Shown here one piece after another: positions 1 through 5,986 of a DNA stretch of 7,005 nucleotides (positions are counted from its first letter, which is position 1; every line of letters begins with the position of its first letter). The notes beneath the pieces were generated by a model that searched no databases, was not told the origin of the DNA, and saw only the letters and a program-made list of their open reading frames with translations. The translations under genes were made by a program, and so were the position numbers. Source of the DNA: JAWXBM01 sp034440115 (GTDB lineage: Bacteria > Pseudomonadota > Gammaproteobacteria > Xanthomonadales > SZUA-36). The DNA lies in the NCBI GenBank assembly GCA_034440115.1, contig JAWXBM010000066.1:1-7005 (forward strand), written 5' to 3'.

Positions 1-21
1 ATACTGCGCCTTCGTGTCAAT

Positions 22-97
22 GGCCAAGTAGCTCAGTTGGTAGAGCAGCGGATTGAAAATCCGCGTGTCGGTGGTTCGATTCCGCCCTTGGCCACCA
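22..97 (+). tRNA. tRNA-Phe (anticodon GAA)
   Basis: A complete 76-base cloverleaf can be drawn. The acceptor stem GGCCAAG (22-28) pairs with CTTGGCC (87-93), followed by ACCA with CCA encoded. The anticodon stem GCGGA (48-52) pairs with TCCGC (60-64) around the loop TTGAAAA, placing the anticodon GAA at 55-57, which reads Phe codons. The T arm GGTGG/CCGCC (70-74, 82-86) encloses TTCGATT. The D arm contains AGCTCAGTTGGTAGAGC. The bases just before the gene (ATACTGCGCC at 1-10) look like the end of a -10 element followed by a GC-rich discriminator, as is common for stable RNA promoters, but the window begins too late to confirm this. The 3' end is duplicated downstream at 233-258. Confidence 0.97.
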
Positions 98-98
98 T
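73..98 (+). repeat. Direct repeat copy 1: att-like tRNA 3' end
   Basis: This 26-base segment covers the last bases of the T stem, the T loop, the acceptor 3' strand, CCA and one more T. It is identical to 233-258; the bases on both outer sides (72/232 and 99/259) differ. Tyrosine integrases commonly use this part of tRNA genes as the attachment core, and integration rebuilds the intact tRNA at one junction. The intact tRNA here would be that junction. Confidence 0.75.
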
Positions 99-123
99 TT
101 TCTGGGGGCTCTGCCCCCAAAAA
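99..123. other. Inverted repeat / hairpin just downstream of tRNA-Phe
   Basis: TGGGGGC (103-109) and GCCCCCA (113-119) form a perfect 7-bp stem with a TCT loop. After one mismatch the arms extend with T/A pairs to 99-123. It sits two bases after the tRNA CCA end. Neither strand has a U-tract on its downstream side, so it is not a classical intrinsic terminator. It could still act as a 3' processing barrier or weak bidirectional terminator for the tRNA and the converging fic transcript. Confidence 0.5.
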
Positions 124-232
124 TGATGATCAACGGGGAATCACCACTCGCTAGCCTTCTTAATGCCACCCATCGAACTACTTCGGATTGGGTATCGCTT
201 TGAATACCTGTTCACGTCACTCCGCCAATCCG

Positions 233-258
233 GGTTCGATTCCGCCCTTGGCCACCAT
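233..258 (+). repeat. Direct repeat copy 2: displaced tRNA-Phe 3' end (att-like scar)
   Basis: Exact 26-base copy of 73-98, starting 160 bases later. The sequence before it cannot supply the 5' half of a T stem (CCGGG in place of GGTGG), and there is no tRNA body, so it is a 3' fragment and not a second tRNA gene. A short T-run (260-264) follows. The position suggests an attR/attL scar. The 134 bases between the copies (99-232) would be the residue of a mostly deleted element, or the second copy marks the left end of another element carrying the Fic gene. No integrase is visible, so this is inference. Confidence 0.65.
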
Positions 259-282
259 CTTTTTCTTAGTCCGACTTCTGTT

Positions 283-1800
283 TCATAGCAGTGTCGTGCT
301 CGAACGCGCCGTAAGCTCATCGGGCATCTTCAGCTTTGCATCTTGCCCTTCTTCAAAAGCACCGCTTTGTTCCAGCATCTTTTGTGCGATTTCCAGATCA
401 TCCCATTTGATGGCATGCGTATATTGTTGCGCACGGTTCATCATCCGAATAAGCGGTGGTGCGAGACTTGATTGAGACATTGCTTTGAGCGCAGTGAGAT
501 AATCAATGCGATACCCGGTCGGTACGATAATGCGTTGCTGCGTGCCTGCGACCAGCTCAGCATTCATCATGACTCGCGCAATTCGTCCATTTCCATCAGC
601 GAATGGATGAACTTCGCTGACCAAAAACATCATGAAAACTGCCCGTTCGAATGGATCAGCCAATGCTTCAAGGAATGCAAAGCCTTGTTCAAGGGTTCCA
701 ATAACCAAGTCTGGTGCTACGAATATTGTATTCCCGGCACGATTGATTCTGGTTTTGAAATTACCCGGACTTTTCTCCAGGCGTGCACTCATGATGGTGG
801 CATGCCGATGTCGTAATAATTTCAGAAATTCCATGAAATCGGTAGCCAAGGTCTGCATATCCGCTTCGTCAGAAACGATGCGAAAGGTGCCCAGGATATC
901 GTGTGCATCATCCGGGCGCTGTGGCGGAATCACGCCACCGAATACAATTTCTTCTGCTTCCTTAACAGTAAACTCCGTACCTTCGATGAAATTGGAAAAG
1001 TAGGCTTCAAAAAAAGCCAGGTTAGTATTCGCACCAGCCGTTTGTTGCTGCACCGAACGTAGGGTGGGTACGGTTTCTCGAAGAGCGGCAAACAGCGTTT
1101 CGAAAAGCCGGATTCGATCGGGATCGAACGGCCTTCCTGCAGCACGAGATAGTGCCGCTGGACTCTTCAACTTTGCATCGCGTGTACCAAGTAGCGTGCC
1201 GACCAGATCAATGAATTCCTGAAACTCTTGCTCCAGCCCGAGCGGTGTAGCGATGGCACATGCTTCGTCTCGAAGCCGATTCAACGCATCTTCTCCATTC
1301 TGACGAATCAGGTTATCAAGCCGGGTCTCAATTTCTTCACGCGATAAGGTGCGCGGCAAACGTGTTCCGCGTGTGCGTGATAGGCGCATATTTTCAAGAT
1401 AGGCCCGTGCGGTCGATGCCAATCTTGCACCGCCAATGAATGTCCGATCGCTGTCAAGCGGCTCTGGTCCTTTGCGCGGACGAAAAACCAGCCCTGGTAA
1501 GACGATATCTCGCTTCTTATTCGAAATCAGACAAACAGAGCCATCGGCGGCAGGCTGGTTTTCAAGCGCAGTCCGGTCTGTTATCAGGGCATCTGGATAA
1601 TAGCTGGTTATCAAGTGATACCAGTTACGCCGCACCAGCCTTTCCGGGTCTTCATCCAGATTGCGCGTGTAAAGGCGGGAGCCAAGTTTACGCAGTTGTC
1701 CGTGCGCAACGGCTTCGAACACCGCCTTGGATATTGACGCATCCGACACAAAGATTTCGGGCAAGGAGCCAATAGAAAACCTGGAGGAAAATTTGCGCAT
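283..1800 (-). CDS. Fic family protein with AbiEi-like winged-helix N-terminus
   Basis: A 505-residue predicted cytoplasmic Fic protein. The Fic motif HPFADGNGR with downstream R409 (H398, F400, D402, N404, R406) is canonical, which in this family supports transfer of AMP or a related nucleotide from NTP to hydroxyl side chains of target proteins. SNFIEG (269-274) matches the inhibitory motif (S/T)xxxE(G/N) lying N-terminal to the Fic fold, a class II arrangement. E273 is expected to contact R409 and hold the enzyme off. Residues 353-366 resemble the target-binding flap. Residues about 12-80 read as a winged helix of the AbiEi antitoxin type (SISKAVFEAVAHGQL, then a DALITDRTAL block), suggesting DNA binding and autoregulation. 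The ATG at 1800 is supported by AAGGAG at 1810-1815 with 9-nt spacing. No separate antitoxin gene adjoins it. The target is unknown. Confidence 0.93.
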   Translation of the reverse strand: MRKFSSRFSIGSLPEIFVSDASISKAVFEAVAHGQLRKLGSRLYTRNLDEDPERLVRRNWYHLITSYYPDALITDRTALENQPAADGSVCLISNKKRDIVLPGLVFRPRKGPEPLDSDRTFIGGARLASTARAYLENMRLSRTRGTRLPRTLSREEIETRLDNLIRQNGEDALNRLRDEACAIATPLGLEQEFQEFIDLVGTLLGTRDAKLKSPAALSRAAGRPFDPDRIRLFETLFAALRETVPTLRSVQQQTAGANTNLAFFEAYFSNFIEGTEFTVKEAEEIVFGGVIPPQRPDDAHDILGTFRIVSDEADMQTLATDFMEFLKLLRHRHATIMSARLEKSPGNFKTRINRAGNTIFVAPDLVIGTLEQGFAFLEALADPFERAVFMMFLVSEVHPFADGNGRIARVMMNAELVAGTQQRIIVPTGYRIDYLTALKAMSQSSLAPPLIRMMNRAQQYTHAIKWDDLEIAQKMLEQSGAFEEGQDAKLKMPDELTARSSTTLL

Positions 1801-1809
1801 TAAGTATGT

Positions 1810-1815
1810 CTCCTT
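1810..1815 (-). promoter_or_regulatory. Ribosome binding site of the fic gene
   Basis: On the minus strand AAGGAG lies 9 nt before the ATG at 1800. It is a near-perfect anti-Shine-Dalgarno match and fixes the start of the Fic protein. Confidence 0.8.
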
Positions 1816-1990
1816 GACACACTTTACCGAATATTCGAGATTTAAGATAAGAAATTTGAATATAACGGGAGTTTACAGAAAATATGACGAGTTTTGTTAT
1901 TTATGTTTCCGCTATTCTCGTATTTTCTGAATATTTGGGGATTAAGGCCATGTTTCAACGAATAAACGGGGTTTAATATATTTCATGAAA
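1816..1990 (-). promoter_or_regulatory. AT-rich upstream region of fic with possible promoter and operator-like repeats
   Basis: This stretch is clearly more AT-rich than its surroundings. On the minus strand TTGAAA (1953-1958) and AATATT (1930-1935), spaced by 17 bp, are a candidate -35/-10 pair, with 5/6 and 4/6 consensus matches. A perfect 10-bp palindrome CGAATATTCG lies at 1828-1837, just upstream of the ribosome binding site. An imperfect direct repeat, GAATATAACGGGAGTTTA (1858-1875) and GAATAAACGGGGTTTA (1960-1975), brackets the region. A protein with its own winged helix could bind such sites, but that is inference. No gene is seen here. Confidence 0.3.
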
Positions 1991-2082
1991 AAGTCGCGGG
2001 GGTAGGAAGCCTGAGAGTGGCCGCCCTTGGCCCATTTCTCGCCGTAGCGCGCCATGGGGTTCGGTAAAACCGGTGTAAACTG

Positions 2083-2408
2083 TGGCTATTCAATGACCAG
2101 GCCGGCGAGCAGAGCATCGAAGCCCGTTATGAGAACGAAACTGTCTTCCGCACTGACAACCGAGAAGTGCAGAAATGAGCAAAAGTAAGCCACCACCATC
2201 ATTGAGTCCTTCACCATCAAGGGTTACGCGATGGATGATGAGCGTCTAAAGAACGATGGCTCAGTACTCGGCAAACAATATTTTGAAGAACAGTTGCAGC
2301 GTATTCGAGAAGTACCGCATCGTTCAGGATCGGTTGTTTGTTAGTGATTTTGACCGGGTGATCAGGCAAATCGAATCCAGCGTCAAGCCCGATACTGACG
2401 AGGAATAG
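2083..2408 (+). pseudogene. Remnant of a RhuM-family gene (frameshifted, internally deleted)
   Basis: Three pieces in two frames read as parts of a RhuM-type protein, a family often found on islands and phage-related elements, sometimes annotated as virulence RhuM and related to Fic/DOC-associated proteins. Piece one (to the TGA at 2176) contains GEQSIEARYENETVF, resembling the N-terminal strand before the family's WLTQ block, which is lost. Piece two (2204-2311) contains FTIKGYAMDDERLK and YFEEQLQRIRE, the conserved central block. Piece three, in another frame (2307-2408), contains EKYRIVQDRLFVSDFDRVIRQIE, matching the family C-terminus, and ends at TAG 2406-2408. An intact member is around 300 residues or more, so at least two segments are missing. 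The gene cannot make a full product. Family recognition is from memory of the conserved blocks. Confidence 0.7.
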
Positions 2409-2410
2409 TT

Positions 2411-2516
2411 GAATTAGCCAGCAAGAAAACCAAACCCACCTGGAGCGACGTCAAAGCCAAAGTGGCCGAATGTGTTCAATAACCAGAACACCTCGGTGGC
2501 CAAGGCCAAGAAACCG
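2411..2516 (+). pseudogene. Remnant of a DUF6155-like conserved hypothetical gene
   Basis: Two short blocks remain. The first (2411-2470) reads ELASKKTKPTWSDVKAKVAE and resembles the start of a conserved bacterial protein that normally continues with a DFDRAGLLGLV-type segment. The second, one frame over (2472-2516), reads VFNNQNTSVAKAKKP and resembles a block found much later in the same family. The intervening part and everything after are gone. No start codon is left. It followed the RhuM-like gene directly, three bases after its stop, so the two probably formed an operon. Assignment to DUF6155 is from memory and less sure than the observation that the two blocks belong to one eroded gene. 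Confidence 0.5.
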
Positions 2517-2530
2517 TGCTGCTACTTGCC

Positions 2531-2536
2531 TATACT
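2531..2536 (+). promoter_or_regulatory. Possible -10 element for the DUF4920 gene
   Basis: TATACT lies 25 bases before the ATG at 2562 and just upstream of its ribosome binding site, implying a very short leader. No good -35 hexamer is seen 16-18 bp upstream, where the sequence is the DUF6155-like fossil. It is therefore only a candidate. Confidence 0.25.
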
Positions 2537-2547
2537 GCCTCTCTCAA

Positions 2548-2553
2548 TTGGAG
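2548..2553 (+). promoter_or_regulatory. Ribosome binding site deciding the DUF4920 start
   Basis: TTGGAG sits 8 nt before ATG 2562 and 11 nt before ATG 2565. The upstream in-frame GTG at 2472 has no comparable site, so this motif supports the shorter protein. Confidence 0.65.
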
Positions 2554-2561
2554 AAATCTGC

Positions 2562-3074
2562 ATGATGAATTTACGCTTCAAACCCTGCCTTCTGCGGACT
2601 TTGCTCGTCCTTGGCGTGCTGGGTTTTGTACCCTACGTTTTGGCGGATGACGAAGTAACGCGTTTATCCGAACCCGTTGCAGTCACGGACACCCATGAAA
2701 TCTTCGGATCCATGCTACCTGACCAGGGAACACCCATGCGCCTTGGCGAGCTGATCAATGACAGCGACAAGTACCAGGATCAGGAAGTGCTGTTGGCAAC
2801 GCGCATTGCCAAGGTCTGCCAGAGGAAAGGTTGTTTCTTTGTTGCCACGGAAGGCGCAGCTACCGCACGCGTGTCGTTCAAGAATTATGGATTTTTCATC
2901 CCCACAGATTCCGGCGGTAAGGACGTCTTGCTGCTGGGTACTTTTTCCCGCACCAGTGTCAGCCAGGAAGAGGCTGAACATTACGCTGCAGATCTGGGCA
3001 AAACGGCCGATTCACGCCCTGACGATTTTCAATACTCAATTGTTGCGACGGCGGTTCAAATTCCACGCAGCTAA
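2562..3074 (+). CDS. Exported DUF4920 domain protein
   Basis: A 170-residue predicted periplasmic protein of unknown biochemical function. Residues 1-28 form a signal peptide: basic start (R6, K7), hydrophobic core LLRTLLVLGVLGFVPYV, and a likely signal peptidase I site VLA|DD. The mature part resembles DUF4920, a small OB-fold-like domain. It has a FGSMLP entry, an LGELINDSDKYQDQEVLL strand region, and the typical KVCQRKGCFFVA block, whose cysteines C86 and C91 could bind metal or form a disulfide. A later SQEEAEHYAADLG helix also fits the family. The frame is open back to a GTG at 2472, but that stretch is an eroded unrelated gene and would bury the signal peptide, so 2562 is preferred (2565 is possible). 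It converges on the protease gene and is probably monocistronic. Confidence 0.85.
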   Translation: MMNLRFKPCLLRTLLVLGVLGFVPYVLADDEVTRLSEPVAVTDTHEIFGSMLPDQGTPMRLGELINDSDKYQDQEVLLATRIAKVCQRKGCFFVATEGAATARVSFKNYGFFIPTDSGGKDVLLLGTFSRTSVSQEEAEHYAADLGKTADSRPDDFQYSIVATAVQIPRS

Positions 3075-3085
3075 GCTCAATAAAC

Positions 3086-3115
3086 CTGCTCGTGCTTACC
3101 GATGCTGACGAGCAG
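3086..3115. terminator. Hairpin between convergent genes, possible bidirectional terminator
   Basis: CTGCTCGT (3086-3093) pairs perfectly with ACGAGCAG (3108-3115) across a 14-base loop. It lies 11 bases after the DUF4920 stop and about 30 bases beyond the protease stop. AATTT follows on the plus strand and GGTTTATT on the minus strand. These U-tracts are weak, so termination is plausible but not certain. Confidence 0.45.
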
Positions 3116-3146
3116 AATTTCATCTTCGTTGAATCTGACTAAACCC

Positions 3147-5711
3147 TTAAACGTTATCTGAAAGCGCCCGCTCAATAATCAGCTCAAGATTCTGCACATG
3201 GGCCTGGGTTTCTACGTTGGCGTTGCGCTTGTCACCCAGCAGATCTTCAATGCGATTCAGGCTGTACACCGACATGGATATGGCCGCTGTATCGTAGCCC
3301 TCGCCTTTAACCATGGTGGCTAGGCGCATGACATAATCAGTCTGCAGATTGCGCCGGTAGGAATTCACATTACCCTTCGCATCGGCCGCGAAAACGGCAT
3401 CGGTCAAGTCGTTGAAGACTTCACCCAATGAGTAAGTATTGCCATAAAGCGCGCTGTCACTTACCCGCTTGAGCAATACAGGATTCAGCAGTTGATCCAG
3501 CACGCCTTTCTGAACACCCAATACGGCGTCGTGAATTTTCGGATCCTCGGTGCTGCCAAAGTGATCAAAGCCGCGGCGTTGTGGTGCAGCTATCCGTAAC
3601 AATTCGGGCGACAACTGGAACGCATCAGGTGCAAACACCTGAGTGGCCAGCACCTCCATGGCCTGACGCTGACGGGCTTCTTCCACCGGTGTGTAGGGTT
3701 GACCGCCACCGGCCTGTCCTACCATGGCACGATCCACGTAAATACCACCCACATAGCGGGATGTAACCGCTGCTGAACGGCCCCACAGATCCATGATGGC
3801 GCTGACCGCCGCAACGATCTCCTGGTAGGAATCGCCAGCCGGAGGGAGCTTGCCAGGCAAACCATTGAGCGTGACCTGCATGATGTCCATCTGGCGCGAA
3901 GCATAGGTGACGGCGTCGGTACTCATATCGTAGATATTCACCCGCGGATCAATGCCTGCCCCGGGCGCACGCATGTCATCGGCATCGTTGCCGAATGCCA
4001 GGCGCGGATCGGTGGAACGGACAAGAATGGCATCCAGGCGTTGCTGTTCAGCAAGCGGATCTGCCAGGCCTTCGGAATACCCATACTCGATAAACCAGTC
4101 ATCGTAGGGGCCCGGCGAGATGGTGTAGAACAGGGTTTGTTGGTCACGCGTGGGCGCGAAATTGACGGCAGGATAATCCATGACCGAGCCGGCGAGAATG
4201 CCGTCTTTAACCGCGGACTTATCCCAGGCTTCATCGGGTGACAGGAATTGGGTGGCCTTCATGTTGTGATTCATACCCAACGTATGCCCCATCTCGTGAA
4301 GGATGAGGTAATGCATGGTGTCTCTGGTCAATTGCTGGTCCAACTCATCGGTAAAGCCGTAAACCGCTGCTGCTGCGCTGGCAAAAGTATTGTTCATGGC
4401 CAGGCCCTGGCCGAGGACACAATAGCGCGCACCAAAGTTGGGGTTTAAGGTAGCCATGGATGCGGCCGGATCCTGGATCAGGTTGCGCATGCGGGGCAAG
4501 CGGTGCATGAATGAATATTCCAGCATAACGTCTGCACCGATGATCTGGCCGGTGCGGGGGTTGGTAAAGCTCGGTCCATAGCCACCAAACGGCGGGTTGG
4601 GTGAAGAAGTCCAGCGCAACACGTTATAGCGGATATCGCCCGCATCCCAGTCCGCATCATCCGGCTGCACCTTAACCACAATCGCGTCCTTGAAGCCGAT
4701 CTTTTCGAACGATTTGTTCCATTCCAATGCGGCATCACGGATGAGGTCTCGCCACTCCACCGGCGTGGTGTTTTCTATCCACCAGGTGATCGGCTCGACC
4801 GGTTCGGACATGGCAGCACCGGGCTCTTTCTTGACCAGGTTCCAACGCGAAATCAGGTCACGATAGGGTGCTGCCTTGTTTGAAGTCAGGTCGGTAATTT
4901 GCTCGCCAAAGTAGCCGATTCTGGGATCGTCCCGACGCGGCTGATAATCGTTGCCCGGCACTTCGATCAGGCTGTGCATCACACGTAGGGATACGTTGCG
5001 CGAATCCGTTATCGCGGCCTTGCCCGGCACGGTGGGCGCCGGGTTGTTGTACACGTACTCCACTTCGATGTCGGTATTGGCAGGGTAGCTGCGCAGGTTC
5101 AGGATGCGCGTTTTGTCGCCATTGAGTTCACCCAGAGTGAAAGTGGTTTTGGGATCTGCATCCGGATCAGGACTGGGTTTGATCTGCGCCAGGGCTTCGG
5201 TTCCAAACACCTTGTCAACCTTGATCAGGATGTCGCCACTGGCTTCGTCTTTGGCGGCAATTGCTTCAACGGCCAACAGCGCATCGGAAATATTGGCGCT
5301 GGCCGCACGTGAAATGGCGTTGTTGGGATCAAAATAGAAGGCGGTATTTTTTTCAATAAACTCTACCTTGTTGAAGTTGCGGTGCAGTTCGATGATGCTA
5401 CTGGGGCCATAAGCGCCTTTGAAAAAACCGGCGTCGACCACGCCATTGGCAACCTGCATCCAGTAAATGTATTCCTTGTCCAGTTGATCGGGCTTGATCA
5501 ACATGCTGGTTTCACCGGTCTTCTTGTCCCGGAACAAGGTAAACAAACCATCAATCCGATCTGCGTCTTTGGTGAATTCCGCTATGGTCTTTGGCTTTTC
5601 TTCTTCCTTTTCCTTGTCCGCTATATCAGCCGCATCATCGGCTGCCCAAATCGTGCCAACAATGAACAGGGACAGCAAAATTGCGGTCAGCCAGGAATAA
5701 TTTGTTTCCAT
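3147..5711 (-). CDS. Exported zinc metalloprotease (DUF5117/DUF4953, met-zincin type)
   Basis: A large secreted or periplasmic predicted peptidase of 854 residues from the ATG at 5711; residue numbers below count from the TTG at 5732, seven codons upstream. A hydrophobic signal segment (about 14-30, ending IWA|ADD) is followed by an acidic/lysine linker, a DUF5118/DUF5117-like N-terminal part (about 50-270) and a DUF4953-like catalytic part (about 310-640). The active site HEMGHTLGMNHN gives zinc ligands H479, H483, H489 and catalytic E480, and SVMDYP (516-521) is the Met-turn. Length and layout match the family, which is common in Gammaproteobacteria and Bacteroidetes; substrates are unknown. 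ATG 5711 is chosen over the TTG, although CGAGA upstream is a poor ribosome binding site. The ATG form has an unusual acidic n-region (METNYSW), whereas the TTG form would add an arginine. The stop is TAA at 3147-3149. Confidence 0.92.
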   Translation of the reverse strand: METNYSWLTAILLSLFIVGTIWAADDAADIADKEKEEEKPKTIAEFTKDADRIDGLFTLFRDKKTGETSMLIKPDQLDKEYIYWMQVANGVVDAGFFKGAYGPSSIIELHRNFNKVEFIEKNTAFYFDPNNAISRAASANISDALLAVEAIAAKDEASGDILIKVDKVFGTEALAQIKPSPDPDADPKTTFTLGELNGDKTRILNLRSYPANTDIEVEYVYNNPAPTVPGKAAITDSRNVSLRVMHSLIEVPGNDYQPRRDDPRIGYFGEQITDLTSNKAAPYRDLISRWNLVKKEPGAAMSEPVEPITWWIENTTPVEWRDLIRDAALEWNKSFEKIGFKDAIVVKVQPDDADWDAGDIRYNVLRWTSSPNPPFGGYGPSFTNPRTGQIIGADVMLEYSFMHRLPRMRNLIQDPAASMATLNPNFGARYCVLGQGLAMNNTFASAAAAVYGFTDELDQQLTRDTMHYLILHEMGHTLGMNHNMKATQFLSPDEAWDKSAVKDGILAGSVMDYPAVNFAPTRDQQTLFYTISPGPYDDWFIEYGYSEGLADPLAEQQRLDAILVRSTDPRLAFGNDADDMRAPGAGIDPRVNIYDMSTDAVTYASRQMDIMQVTLNGLPGKLPPAGDSYQEIVAAVSAIMDLWGRSAAVTSRYVGGIYVDRAMVGQAGGGQPYTPVEEARQRQAMEVLATQVFAPDAFQLSPELLRIAAPQRRGFDHFGSTEDPKIHDAVLGVQKGVLDQLLNPVLLKRVSDSALYGNTYSLGEVFNDLTDAVFAADAKGNVNSYRRNLQTDYVMRLATMVKGEGYDTAAISMSVYSLNRIEDLLGDKRNANVETQAHVQNLELIIERALSDNV

Positions 5712-5986
5712 GATTTGAAATCTCGTGTGCAAGTTTCAGACAACGGCCGTGTTAATGAAGGCCAAAATGAGTTGCGGGCATAAGGGGATCTGTGAACGCC
5801 AAGCCTGCTTACAACTGGGGGATAATAGCAAACCTGAGCGCGAATCGCGCGGTGCCAAGAGTCATGGAGTGGTATTGTATTGATGCCTCTGTGTTTGTTC
5901 AAAACCTGTCTGATTCAAGCCTGTGCATCGGAAATATCTTAGGCGCAGCAAGGCCAGCAACCTAACTGACGATAAAGGAGATAGTG
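5712..5986. promoter_or_regulatory. Divergent intergenic region with a perfect 13-base palindrome
   Basis: About 275 bases separate the divergent protease and VOC genes, and no coding sequence is convincing here. GCGCGAATCGCGC (5838-5850) is a perfect palindrome around a central A, placed about midway and suitable as an operator for either direction. I see no strong -35/-10 pair on either strand. The function is inferred only from symmetry and position. Confidence 0.3.
5974..5980 (+). promoter_or_regulatory. Ribosome binding site of the VOC pseudogene
   Basis: AAAGGAG lies 6 nt before the ATG at 5987. It is an intact, strong site, showing that the gene was translated until recently or that its first 40 codons still are. 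Confidence 0.7.

Noticed and set aside
187..258. A possible second tRNA gene upstream of the repeated 3' end
   Set aside because: GGATTGG (185-191) can pair with CCAATCC (225-231), but no anticodon arm, D arm or matching T stem can be drawn. Only the 26-base 3' segment is tRNA-derived.
472..1003. Plus-strand open frames opposite fic
   Set aside because: They are antisense to the well-supported Fic coding sequence and have no recognisable motifs.
1942..2055. Minus-strand ORF of 37 codons beginning MARYGEKWAKGGHSQ
   Set aside because: There is no ribosome binding site before its ATG, I recognise no family, and half of it lies in the AT-rich control region of fic. A fossil coding end cannot be excluded, but the evidence is too thin.
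2472..2561. N-terminal extension of the DUF4920 protein
   Set aside because: It starts at a GTG without a ribosome binding site, its residues match an eroded unrelated gene, and it would place a signal peptide in mid-protein.
5104..5783. Plus-strand open frames opposite the protease N-terminal region
   Set aside because: They are antisense shadows of a gene with clear domain motifs, with no ribosome binding sites or recognisable products.
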